From contig CANMXN010000002.1 of the NCBI GenBank assembly GCA_947501885.1, forward strand, positions 62,001-126,000: a stretch of 64,000 nt of DNA. Reading direction: 5' to 3'. The translations under genes and the position numbers were made by a program. Of this stretch, positions 18,680-27,020 are shown piece by piece. The notes beneath the pieces are model-generated. The model worked only from the letters and a program-made list of their open reading frames with translations. It made no database searches and was not told where the DNA came from. The stretch's first letter is position 1; every line of letters starts with the position of its first letter. This DNA comes from an uncultured Sphingorhabdus sp. GTDB lineage: Bacteria; Pseudomonadota; Alphaproteobacteria; Sphingomonadales; Sphingomonadaceae.

Positions 18680-19324
18680 TCAGGATACCAAATGCAAATC
18701 CGCTTTATCATTGTGGGTCAAAGCTTCCGTATCCGCTGACAAACCTGTGAGAATAACAGTTATAATTGTCTTTAATTTTTCAACGGGTAATTTTTCATGC
18801 ATCTGACTCAAACTGTCTGGATTCACATAAGGCTGCACCATCAAATTAATAAATGACACAGCCGCATCGATGGTCATCCCTTTGAAATATCCATGATCCA
18901 TAGCCTCTGATACGATCATCGCAAGGTAATGATCGCCAAGATCAACATAACCAATAACCACATCATAATGCTGATCGCCCAATTCACAATAGCTACGAAA
19001 CAGATCAGGTTCTCTCAAAAAATTCTCGCGCATTAGAATGAAACGTCGCGCAAAAAATTCATATAATTTTGCCTCAACGGGTAAGTCAGATGCCGTAACA
19101 TCCTCCATTATTTTTATTTTATCGCTGAACCAATTTTCAGCAATAGCCTCCCAAAGCATCTCTTTGCTCTCAAAGAAACGATATATATTAGATTGTGACA
19201 TATCGGCTTCGCGCGCAATTTCTTGGAGTGTTACTTCGACTGCGCCGCGTTTGCGGATCAATTGTTCCACAATTTCCAATATTTTCTTTTGGCCAGCTTC
19301 TATATCGGTTTGGGGGCGCGCCAT
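18680..19324 (-). CDS. TetR-family transcriptional regulator
   Basis: A 214-residue regulator with an N-terminal TetR HTH (VTLQEIAREADMSQSNIYRFFESKEML, residues about 29-55) and a helical ligand-binding domain. It is the first gene of the leftward fatty-acid run (TetR, kinase, dehydrogenase, then racemase, thiolase, fadJ), so it probably represses that run and responds to an acyl-CoA. A perfect 15-bp palindrome lies 22-36 nt before its start codon, which supports autoregulation. The inducer is unknown. Confidence 0.88.
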   Translation of the reverse strand: MARPQTDIEAGQKKILEIVEQLIRKRGAVEVTLQEIAREADMSQSNIYRFFESKEMLWEAIAENWFSDKIKIMEDVTASDLPVEAKLYEFFARRFILMRENFLREPDLFRSYCELGDQHYDVVIGYVDLGDHYLAMIVSEAMDHGYFKGMTIDAAVSFINLMVQPYVNPDSLSQMHEKLPVEKLKTIITVILTGLSADTEALTHNDKADLHLVS

Positions 19325-19345
19325 GACAATCTCCGTTTTATAATA

Positions 19346-19360
19346 ATAAAACAGTTTTAT
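19346..19360. promoter_or_regulatory. TetR operator candidate
   Basis: ATAAAACAGTTTTAT is a perfect 15-bp palindrome 22 bp before the TetR start and 30 bp after the dinB stop. A second, imperfect palindrome (TTTTATAATAATAAAA, 19336-19351) overlaps it. Size, symmetry and place fit a TetR self-operator. Confidence 0.55.
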
Positions 19361-19389
19361 GATAAATGAATATATTTTTCAATCATCAT

Positions 19390-20514
19390 TTAATCGAAGT
19401 TAAAACTTTCTTGCTGCACCACTAATTTAGCATCAGCCTCTTCTTCATCAGAATCCAAATTAGATAGGGTGAGGCCTAGCAATCTTATGCCTTTTTGTGT
19501 TGGTAAAAGATGCGAAAATATTTGCAAAGATATAGCTCTAAACTCCGCCTCATCGGCCACATTATGATCAAGCGATTGCGATCGTGTAATCTGCTGAAAA
19601 TCGCTATATTTCATCTTCAAAGTGATCGTTCGGCCTCTCGCTTGATATCTTTCAATACGCTCCCAGACAATATCAATAATATGATCAATCGCCTCCATTA
19701 ATTCTTCATCGCTCCATTTATCTTGATCATAAGTACGCTCACCGCCAATAGACTTTCTTATGCGGTTGGGTTTGACTTCACGGTGGTCAATACCACGCGC
19801 TGCATGATAGAGATATTCCCCCCAACTGCCAAAATTTTGCGTAAACCAATGCTCGGGTTTATCGAGTAAGTCAGCGCCTTTATGCACATCAAGTGCCGCC
19901 ATTTTTTCGGCTGTTTTAGGGCCAACACCGTGGAATCTGCGCACCGGCAAGGATGCCACAAATTCAGGGCCATCAACAGGCAATATCACGCACATACCAT
20001 TAGGCTTATTTTGATCACTCGCCATTTTTGCGATAAATTTATTATAAGATACACCCGCACTCGCTGTTAGGCCTGTTACCCTTTCAATATCTGAGCGGAT
20101 CATTTTGGCTATTTTAATCGCACTACCAATGCCTTGTTTATCCTCGCTAACATCCAAATAGGCCTCATCAAGCGATAATGGTTCGATCATATCGGTATAT
20201 TGGGCAAATATTTCGCGTATTTGTTGCGATACTTCGCGGTAAACATCAAATCGGTGCGGCACAAAAATAAGCTCTGGGCATCGCCGCGCTGCCGTAACCG
20301 ATGGCATAGCAGACTTCACGCCAAATTTACGCGCTTCATAGCTCGCCGCAGCCACCACACCGCGCTGTGCATTGCCGCCGACTGCAACGGGTTTACCGCG
20401 CAATTCAGGATGATCGCGCTGCTCTACACTGGCAAAGAAAGCATCCATATCAATATGAATGATTTTGCGATATTTTTGAAGCTCGCTCTTCTGTGGGCTT
20501 GTAGGGGCATTCAT
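19390..20514 (-). CDS. dinB: DNA polymerase IV (Y-family)
   Basis: A 374-residue Y-family translesion polymerase. Catalytic carboxylates lie in IIHIDMDAFFASVEQ (residues about 18-32) and SLDEAYLD (about 117-124); the steric-gate region, the HhH segment RRFHGVGPKTAEKMAALDV and the little finger follow. It copies past damaged bases with low fidelity. The short C-terminal tail ends in QQESFNF, a plausible beta-clamp binding peptide (QxxSF-like). No LexA box was recognised in the short spacer before the gene. It is transcribed alone, divergent from the MFS gene. Confidence 0.95.
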   Translation of the reverse strand: MNAPTSPQKSELQKYRKIIHIDMDAFFASVEQRDHPELRGKPVAVGGNAQRGVVAAASYEARKFGVKSAMPSVTAARRCPELIFVPHRFDVYREVSQQIREIFAQYTDMIEPLSLDEAYLDVSEDKQGIGSAIKIAKMIRSDIERVTGLTASAGVSYNKFIAKMASDQNKPNGMCVILPVDGPEFVASLPVRRFHGVGPKTAEKMAALDVHKGADLLDKPEHWFTQNFGSWGEYLYHAARGIDHREVKPNRIRKSIGGERTYDQDKWSDEELMEAIDHIIDIVWERIERYQARGRTITLKMKYSDFQQITRSQSLDHNVADEAEFRAISLQIFSHLLPTQKGIRLLGLTLSNLDSDEEEADAKLVVQQESFNFD

Positions 20515-20627
20515 ATCATATGATTATCGACTGATATTATTTTCGACAAGAGATGATAGCAGATATTTACAATAAAGCTCTAACCAATACTATATACAAA
20601 GCCATAGAAAGTCCGCATGAGAGCTTG

Positions 20628-21863
20628 ATGAGTAAATCGAAACCATCTGATACCTCTTTTCCCATTGGCGAGAAAGAATTAACGTGGATGATGGCGCTTA
20701 CCATGGCGCTAAATGCTATGGCGTTGGACACGATGCTCCCTGCCTTTCCCAATATGCAGGCCGACTTTCGGCTTCTTGGTAATGATGTTCAATATATTGT
20801 CGGTGTCTATTTGGTTGGCATGGGTGTGGGGTCTCTATTCTATGGACCACTTTCAGATCGCTATGGCCGCAAATATATCATGCTCTGGGCGATCATTAGT
20901 TTTGCTATCTTCAGTATCGCCTGCGCCTTTACGCCAAGCTATATAATTTTGTTGCTATTGAGGTTCGCCCAAGGATTATGCGGCGCGGCGATGGGTGTTT
21001 TGGTCATGTCAATCATCCGCGATAAATTTGAGGGCGATGCGATGGCCAAGCGTATGTCGATGATATTCCTTACTTTTATGATTGTACCTATTATCGCTCC
21101 AAGCATAGGTCAAATCATCTTATGGTTCGCACCATGGCAATTTATATTTTTAGGACTATCGGGCCTAGCGCTATTAATGGCGCTGTGGGTTTCCATGCGT
21201 TTACCAGAGACTTTGTCACCAGATAATATCATTCCCATAGAAGCTAAGCTTATCACAAATATATGGAAAAAGGTGGTGTTCCACCGTTCAGCATTTGCTT
21301 ATATTTGCGCAAGCGGCATGACACAGGCTGGGCTTTACGGTTACCTTAGTAGCGCCCAACAGATATTTGATATTGTTTTTGATGCCGATGATTTCTTTGT
21401 CATTGGCTTTGCTATTATCGCCATTGGCATAGCCATAACCAATTATACCAACAGTCAAATAGTAATGCGTTTTGGCGCACGGCGCGTATCACATAGCGCA
21501 TTATTTTTGTTTATTTTTTGCGGTATATTACAGGTTGTGACGGCCTATTTCATGCCGCAATCTCTGGTTTTATTTCTGATAATTATCACATTAAACATGG
21601 CCATGATTGGTTTTACTTCGTCCAATTTTAGCTCCATCGCCATGCAACCTTTTGGCGCAATGGCTGGGGCTGCATCCTCTTTTCAGACATTTTTACGCAC
21701 CGCTCTAGGCGGTATATTTGGTGCCATCATTGGACAGCAGTTTAATGGCACGATGCTGCCCATTTCATTAGGTTTTGCAGTCACTGGAATGATTGCATTA
21801 TGCTTTATACTCTGGGCGGAGAATGGCAAATTATTCACCCGCCCCAATGCGCCGAGAGTATAG
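20628..21863 (+). CDS. MFS drug/metabolite exporter, Bcr/CflA type
   Basis: A 411-residue major facilitator with twelve predicted membrane segments. MALDTMLPAFPNMQADF in TM1, GMGVGSLFYGPLSDRYGRKY between TM2 and TM3 (motif A) and GAAMGVLVMSIIRDKF in TM5 region are typical of the DHA1 Bcr/CflA subgroup, which exports drugs and small metabolites by proton antiport. I place the start at 20628 (MSKSKPSD), preceded by GAGAG; an ATG at 20553 would add 25 polar residues and has no proper site. Substrate unknown. It faces the sodium symporter gene tail to tail, 31 bp apart. Confidence 0.88.
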   Translation: MSKSKPSDTSFPIGEKELTWMMALTMALNAMALDTMLPAFPNMQADFRLLGNDVQYIVGVYLVGMGVGSLFYGPLSDRYGRKYIMLWAIISFAIFSIACAFTPSYIILLLLRFAQGLCGAAMGVLVMSIIRDKFEGDAMAKRMSMIFLTFMIVPIIAPSIGQIILWFAPWQFIFLGLSGLALLMALWVSMRLPETLSPDNIIPIEAKLITNIWKKVVFHRSAFAYICASGMTQAGLYGYLSSAQQIFDIVFDADDFFVIGFAIIAIGIAITNYTNSQIVMRFGARRVSHSALFLFIFCGILQVVTAYFMPQSLVLFLIIITLNMAMIGFTSSNFSSIAMQPFGAMAGAASSFQTFLRTALGGIFGAIIGQQFNGTMLPISLGFAVTGMIALCFILWAENGKLFTRPNAPRV

Positions 21864-21894
21864 CGCTAATTTATTATCCGCAATAAAGCACCCA

Positions 21895-23316
21895 TTAAGA
21901 TGGTAATAATGATGGGAATAGGCCAAATATAAGGATAAGCGAAACGGCTATCGGGCTAAGCCAAGCGGTTAAGAAACGCCAAAATGCAAGCTTACCCCCG
22001 TTTAGTCCAGATTCTGCATCAACCAATTTTTTATCAGCCTTCCAACCGATAAATATTGTAGTGATTAAAGCTGCAACAGGAAGAAGTACCTTCCCTACAA
22101 AACCATCGATTGTATCCATAATGTTGGTTTCGGCAAAAATACCCCAGAAACCCAATATTCTAAGTTCACTCCAGATATTGAGAGACAGCGCGCAGGCCAC
22201 GCCTACTAAGAATATAACCCCGCCAACACCCCAAGCGGCCATTGCACGGCTGCATTGAAACTTCTTAATCGCCCAAGCCACAACGGCCTCTAATAGCGAT
22301 ATCGAACTTGTCAGCGCTGCAAAGAAAATTAACACGAAAAATAATAAGCCAACAAAAGAACCTGCTGGCATCGACTGAAACGCTATAGGCAAAGATTGGA
22401 AAACCAATGTTGGGCCAGCCGCAACGTCCAAACCAGCCGAAAATACAATTGGAAAAATCATAAGACCCGCCATAATTGCAACACCCGTATCAGCAAAGGC
22501 TATCATAGCTGCGGTAGGCGCCAATTTGGTTTCTTTGGGCACATAGGCGCCATAAGTGATAAGCGCCGCACTGCCCACACTCATAGAGAAAAGCGCTTGT
22601 CCCAGTGCCTCATTAACAACACCTGCATTTAATTTGGAAAAGTCAGGCGTAAATAAGAAGCTAACTGCCCTACCAAATTCCCCTACAAACGCACCATAGA
22701 TAGTAATCAAGATAAGCAAGATAAAGAAAGTTGGCATTAAATAAGTCGCTGCTTTTTCAATCCCATCAGTTACGCCGCGAGCAACAATGGCGATGGTCAA
22801 AAACATAAATATTGTATGCATGGATAATAAAATGAAATTATTTTCGAACAATGCTCCCATGCGTTGAGGGATTTCTTCTTTGGTTTCGTTAAGTAGTGCC
22901 CCAGCAAAAGGATCTCCAGATGTTAGTGCCCCGAAAAAGTCGCTTATGAAAACACCGACATAATAGAGCACCCAGCCCGCAACCACGCTGTAGAAAGTAA
23001 GAATGAGGAAAGCCGCACTAATACCAACACCGCCAAAGGCAGCCCAGCCGCTGGAGACATTAGATTCTTTCGCTAGTTTTTCAGCGCTATGGTAGGCATC
23101 ACTTCCGCCATGACGTCCAACAATAACCTCGGATAATACGAGAGGCAAACCGATGAGAACAACACAAGCAATATAGATAAGCACAAATGCGCCGCCACCA
23201 TTTTCGCCAGCGAGCGTCGGGAATCGCCAAATATTCCCCAAACCAACAGCTGCGCCTACGGCTGCCAAAATAAAGGCGGTGCGCGATGACCAACCTTCTT
23301 GTTTTACTGCTACCAT
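21895..23316 (-). CDS. Sodium-dependent amino-acid transporter (NSS/SNF family)
   Basis: A 473-residue LeuT-fold transporter with the TM1 signature AAVGAAVGLGNIWRFPTLAGENGGGAF (residues about 16-42), carrying the unwound GLGNIWRFP that binds sodium and substrate, and eleven or twelve further hydrophobic segments. It imports an amino acid or related compound with sodium. The sodium coupling agrees with a marine or saline-tolerant life style, but does not prove it. The gene is monocistronic; TM6 region contains SMSVGSAALITYGAY. Confidence 0.92.
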   Translation of the reverse strand: MVAVKQEGWSSRTAFILAAVGAAVGLGNIWRFPTLAGENGGGAFVLIYIACVVLIGLPLVLSEVIVGRHGGSDAYHSAEKLAKESNVSSGWAAFGGVGISAAFLILTFYSVVAGWVLYYVGVFISDFFGALTSGDPFAGALLNETKEEIPQRMGALFENNFILLSMHTIFMFLTIAIVARGVTDGIEKAATYLMPTFFILLILITIYGAFVGEFGRAVSFLFTPDFSKLNAGVVNEALGQALFSMSVGSAALITYGAYVPKETKLAPTAAMIAFADTGVAIMAGLMIFPIVFSAGLDVAAGPTLVFQSLPIAFQSMPAGSFVGLLFFVLIFFAALTSSISLLEAVVAWAIKKFQCSRAMAAWGVGGVIFLVGVACALSLNIWSELRILGFWGIFAETNIMDTIDGFVGKVLLPVAALITTIFIGWKADKKLVDAESGLNGGKLAFWRFLTAWLSPIAVSLILIFGLFPSLLPS

Positions 23317-23374
23317 TACTCTCTCCCAAAAATCTGGCGTTTAAGACCTTTATTATTTTGTAACAAAATTACGT

Positions 23375-23755
23375 CTAACCTGAATTGATCATCGGGCCAA
23401 GTGGTTTTCCTGCAAATATATGAACATGCAAATGCGGGACCTCTTGATGGGCATCATGACCAATATTCGCCATCAAACGATAACCACTGTCAACTAAGCC
23501 AGCTTCGCGCGCAACATGACCCACACCGCGTACAAATGCTGTAATTTCATTATCATTACCACGTGACGAAAAATCATCCCAGCTAACATATGCTCCTTTA
23601 GGGATGACCAAAATATGATGCGGTGCTTGCGGATTGATATCATGAAAAGCCAAGACATAATCATCTTCATAAACCGTTCTATTAGGAATTTCACCGCGTA
23701 ATATTTTTGCAAAAATATTCTGATCGTCATAATCTAATGTCGGGTCGATAGACAT
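23375..23755 (-). CDS. HIT-family nucleotide hydrolase (HINT type)
   Basis: A 126-residue histidine-triad protein with HLHVHIFAG at about residues 108-116, the HxHxH active site, and the HINT-like opening FAKILRGEIPNRTVYEDD. HINT enzymes hydrolyse nucleoside phosphoramidates. It lies 14 bp after hisE in the same direction, an arrangement often seen in Alphaproteobacteria where a HIT gene closes the his operon. Confidence 0.93.
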   Translation of the reverse strand: MSIDPTLDYDDQNIFAKILRGEIPNRTVYEDDYVLAFHDINPQAPHHILVIPKGAYVSWDDFSSRGNDNEITAFVRGVGHVAREAGLVDSGYRLMANIGHDAHQEVPHLHVHIFAGKPLGPMINSG

Positions 23756-23769
23756 AATATGCTCCTAAC

Positions 23770-24090
23770 TTATCTGTCTTTACGCGATGCCTTTTCGGCA
23801 ATCCCTGAAACACCTTCGCGTCGCTGTAATTCAGATTTTATTTCTTCAAAACCGATACCCATATCAGCCAAGAGCATCAGATGATGGAATAATAAGTCTG
23901 CTGACTCAGCTATCATAGCATCACGATCATTCGATAGAGAGGCAATGACTGTTTCCACAGCTTCCTCACCCAGTTTTTTGGCGATTTCACCACGCCCTTT
24001 TGCAGCCAATTTTGCGACATAGCTTGCATCAGGGTCAGCTATACGCCGCTGTGATATTATATCTTCTAAGGTTTTAATAATATCACTCAC
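23770..24090 (-). CDS. hisE: Phosphoribosyl-ATP diphosphatase
   Basis: A 106-residue alpha-helical MazG-like pyrophosphatase. KLGEEAVETVIAS and ESADLLFHHLMLLADMG carry the Glu and Asp residues that bind magnesium. It converts phosphoribosyl-ATP to phosphoribosyl-AMP, the second step of histidine synthesis. Other his genes are not in the window; hisE stands alone with the HIT gene, 6 bp after the MarR gene, suggesting a three-gene transcript. Confidence 0.95.
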   Translation of the reverse strand: MSDIIKTLEDIISQRRIADPDASYVAKLAAKGRGEIAKKLGEEAVETVIASLSNDRDAMIAESADLLFHHLMLLADMGIGFEEIKSELQRREGVSGIAEKASRKDR

Positions 24091-24096
24091 AGACTT

Positions 24097-24642
24097 TTAT
24101 CCTTTCAAATCACGCAATGCAGCGATCATCGGCAAATCTTCTTCAGGTATCAAACCTTCTAATACTCTCCAAAAACCAGAAACACTATCTTGCCCGGCTT
24201 TTGTGTAAGCACGCGACAGCCCCTTGCGCAGTGCATCAAAAAGCTCTCCTTCTAATGCAGCACCATTAGATGTAAGTCGCAATAATTTCTGCCGCCTATC
24301 AACTTGACCAGTGCGCGTTTCTATTAACCCGCGAGAGGATAATTCGCTTAACACTCGGCCTAATGATTGTTTCGTTATAGCAAGAAACTTTAGCAACTCC
24401 CCTACCGTTAGATCTGGTTTTCGTGCGATAAAATATAATGCTCTATGATGCGCCCTACCTAAACCTTGTTCGGCGAGACCTTCATCGATTGATTTTGTCA
24501 ATCGCGTATATCCAAAATAAAGAAGTTCCGCCCCGCGTCTAATTTCATCTTCGCGTAAAAACAGGGGAGACGCGCCAATAGAGGCGCTACGGTCTTGAGA
24601 ATCTATGGCATATGGGTCAGACATGTTGACGTATATATCCAT
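24097..24642 (-). CDS. MarR-family regulator, PetP-like
   Basis: A 181-residue winged-helix protein. The core (GLGRAHHRALYFIARKPDLTVG, residues about 60-82, and ITKQSLGRVLSEL then GQVDRRQKLLRLT) matches the alphaproteobacterial PetP-type MarR group. Members sit beside cytochrome bc1 or branched-chain aminotransferase genes; here the petABC operon is 15 kb away and ilvE is directly divergent. The start is uncertain: MDIYVNMSD has two Met codons and neither has a good site. Regulation of ilvE is a reasonable guess from position. Confidence 0.85.
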   Translation of the reverse strand: MDIYVNMSDPYAIDSQDRSASIGASPLFLREDEIRRGAELLYFGYTRLTKSIDEGLAEQGLGRAHHRALYFIARKPDLTVGELLKFLAITKQSLGRVLSELSSRGLIETRTGQVDRRQKLLRLTSNGAALEGELFDALRKGLSRAYTKAGQDSVSGFWRVLEGLIPEEDLPMIAALRDLKG

Positions 24643-24728
24643 GATGCTAATAACTTGGCAAGCCTATCATGCTAACTTACAATATAAAGCCCCGTTATAA
24701 TCCGTTGAATATGCCTAAGGATATGAAA

Positions 24729-25820
24729 ATGAATGATATAAAATTTGATATTCAACCCAGTCAATCGCCAACACCACAATCCGAGCGCGACGCAGCATTA
24801 CGTGACCCTGGCTTTGGCACGCTATTCAGCGATCATATGGCTATTGTAAAATATAGCGACGACAAGGGATGGCATGATGCTCAAATAACCGCTCGTGCGC
24901 CTATTTCGCTCGACCCTGCGGCATCAGTCCTGCATTATGCTCAAGAAATATTTGAAGGCATGAAAGCCTATAAAACACCCAATGATGGCGTTTCTTTATT
25001 CCGCCCCGATGAAAATGCACGCCGTTTTCAAAGATCAGCAAAACGCATGGCTATGCCTGAACTACCCGAAGAAATATTTTTAGAATCGGTCAAGCAATTG
25101 GTTGCAATCGATAAAGATTGGATCCCTAGCATCGAAGGTGGGTCGCTCTATTTGCGACCTTTCATGTTTGCCAGCGAGGTATTTTTGGGCGTCAGGCCTT
25201 CCAAAGAATATCTCTACATGGTTATTGCCTCTCCTGCTGGTGGTTATTTTAAAAGCGGTGCACCTGCCATCACCATTTGGGCCACAGAAGAATATAGCCG
25301 CGCAGCAAAGGGCGGTACAGGCGCTGCCAAATGCGGCGGAAATTATGCATCAAGCCTGCCTGCACAAGCCGAAGCCATTGCTAATGGATGCGATCAAGTG
25401 GTATTTTTGGATGCAGCAGAAAATAAATGGGTCGAAGAATTAGGCGGTATGAACCTATTTTTCCTATTTGATGGTAATAGTGTCATCACACCACCGCTTT
25501 CAGGCACAATTTTGCCAGGTATAACACGTGACTCTATCATCACATTGCTGCGTGATCATGGTCATGATGTAAGAGAAGAAGCATATTCCATCGATCAGTG
25601 GCGCGAAGACGCACAAAATGGGAAACTTAAAGAGGTATTTGCCTGCGGGACAGCGGCAGTTGTAACATCGGTTGGTAAAGTTTGTTCAAAATCAGGTGAA
25701 TTTTCAATAGGCAATGGGGGACCTGGCGATTTAGCAGCTACTCTGAGGGATCAAATTACACAGATTCAACGCTGCTCTGGAACGGACTCTTATGGCTGGG
25801 GCGTTAAATTAGATTGTTAA
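24729..25820 (+). CDS. ilvE: Branched-chain amino acid aminotransferase
   Basis: A 363-residue class IV (fold type IV) PLP enzyme of the BCAT II form. SLYLRPFMFASEVFLGVRPS and AAKCGGNYASSLPAQ surround the PLP-binding Lys (the K of AAKCGGNYA); EELGGMNLFFLF and SGTILPGITRDS follow. It interconverts Leu, Ile and Val with their keto acids. I choose the ATG at 24729 because AAGG ends 8 nt before it; the upstream in-frame Met codons, including 24669 and 24723, are less well placed. No transcription signal was found in the 86-bp divergent spacer with MarR. Confidence 0.95.
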   Translation: MNDIKFDIQPSQSPTPQSERDAALRDPGFGTLFSDHMAIVKYSDDKGWHDAQITARAPISLDPAASVLHYAQEIFEGMKAYKTPNDGVSLFRPDENARRFQRSAKRMAMPELPEEIFLESVKQLVAIDKDWIPSIEGGSLYLRPFMFASEVFLGVRPSKEYLYMVIASPAGGYFKSGAPAITIWATEEYSRAAKGGTGAAKCGGNYASSLPAQAEAIANGCDQVVFLDAAENKWVEELGGMNLFFLFDGNSVITPPLSGTILPGITRDSIITLLRDHGHDVREEAYSIDQWREDAQNGKLKEVFACGTAAVVTSVGKVCSKSGEFSIGNGGPGDLAATLRDQITQIQRCSGTDSYGWGVKLDC

Positions 25821-25932
25821 GATCATGTTGGATATGAGCTTATAAAGAAATTTTCGAAAAAGCCTCTCTTCTTACTTGCTCTATTCCATTAAGTTCGATA
25901 ATAGCCGCTTTCGTTGACGTTAAGTTGACTGC

Positions 25933-26007
25933 TGGGGTGTAGCCAAGCGGTAAGGCACCGGTTTTTGGTATCGGCATGCGCAGGTTCGAATCCTGCCACC
26001 CCAGCCA
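25933..26007 (+). tRNA. tRNA-Gln (anticodon TTG)
   Basis: The acceptor arm TGGGGTG pairs with CACCCCA, followed by G and an encoded CCA. The D arm carries AGCCAAGCGGTAAGGC, the anticodon arm CCGGT-TTTTGGT-ATCGG shows anticodon TTG (reads CAA), and the T arm GCAGGTTCGAATCCTGC is perfect. Length 75 with CCA. No integrase or attachment-site duplication was seen next to it. The spacer 26008-26216 after it contains no gene. Confidence 0.97.
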
Positions 26008-26216
26008 TAGCTCCTGCGAAAACAGCAGGGAATAGCGCTATATTATTCGCTCAATTAATTTACTTAATCGATCAAACGCTTGCCTTAAATGTAAAGCTTT
26101 GTATCACAAAGTCATATTATGTTGTATGTATTGAAAACCTTTCTATTGTTTCTACCCATGAGAATTAGCTAATATTATTATTAGTTACGTGAGAATTTTA
26201 TCTGAGAGGGAATGGA

Positions 26217-26903
26217 ATGCGCGTTGCATTAGCAGACGATCAACCAGATGTCATTGAATTCATGTCATCCATATTAGAAGAATTGGACCATATTGCGGTT
26301 ACGTTTCCAGATGGGGAACGCTTATCACAAGCTTTAATGCGCGATACTTTTGATTTGGTTATCTTGGATTGGAACATGCCTAAAAAAGATGGTTTGGCTG
26401 TTCTAAATTGGATGAAAGATGCCATTAAAGAAGCTCCACCAGTCATTATGATGACCAGCCGTACCGCTAAAAATGATATTACAGCAGCTCTCAATGCAGG
26501 TGCAGATGATTATATAACAAAACCTGAAGATCGTAATGTTATCGCTGCTCGTATAAGTGCTATGCTGCGCAGATCAGGCAATAGCGGTTCTTTTGAAACC
26601 AAAGCTACATATGGCAAATATACGCTTGATCGTATTGAACATAATGTGTCCTATGATGACAAAGAAGTTACATTGACCGCTAAGGAATTTGAACTTATCG
26701 ATTTACTATTTAGAAACCGCGATCGTACCATGTCACGTGACTATATAATGGAAACAATTTGGCGCACCAATGCTGCGTTAACCACACGTACACTTGACAT
26801 GCATATATCTAGGGTTCGTTCCAAATTAAATCTAAAGCCTGAAAATGGTTTCAGAATTTTCACTGTTTTTGGTTATGGATATCGTTTGGAGACATTATCA
26901 TAA
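26217..26903 (+). CDS. OmpR-family response regulator
   Basis: A 228-residue two-component regulator. The receiver domain (1-118) shows the acidic pair ADD at 6-8, phospho-acceptor Asp51 in VILDWNMP, the Ser/Thr switch in MMTSRT and Lys102 in ITKPED. The C-terminal winged helix (about 130-226) has LTAKEFELIDLLF, TRTLDMHISRVRSKL and FTVFGYGYRL. AGGG lies about 8 nt before the ATG. It opens a three-gene rightward cluster with a LysM-FecR protein and a CHASE2 kinase, its likely partner. The DNA target is unknown. Confidence 0.95.
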   Translation: MRVALADDQPDVIEFMSSILEELDHIAVTFPDGERLSQALMRDTFDLVILDWNMPKKDGLAVLNWMKDAIKEAPPVIMMTSRTAKNDITAALNAGADDYITKPEDRNVIAARISAMLRRSGNSGSFETKATYGKYTLDRIEHNVSYDDKEVTLTAKEFELIDLLFRNRDRTMSRDYIMETIWRTNAALTTRTLDMHISRVRSKLNLKPENGFRIFTVFGYGYRLETLS

Positions 26904-27020
26904 TTTATAATGTTGATTTATACACATATAATTCTGATACTATGTTATCGATAAGTTGACTTATAAAATTGACAAATGGCCCTAGTGATAGGACATCAAT
27001 ATATAAGTTTGGGGAAAAAT

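Noticed and set aside
25933-26007. tRNA-Gln as integration site
   Set aside because: No integrase, no repeat of the tRNA 3' end nearby and normal housekeeping genes on both sides.
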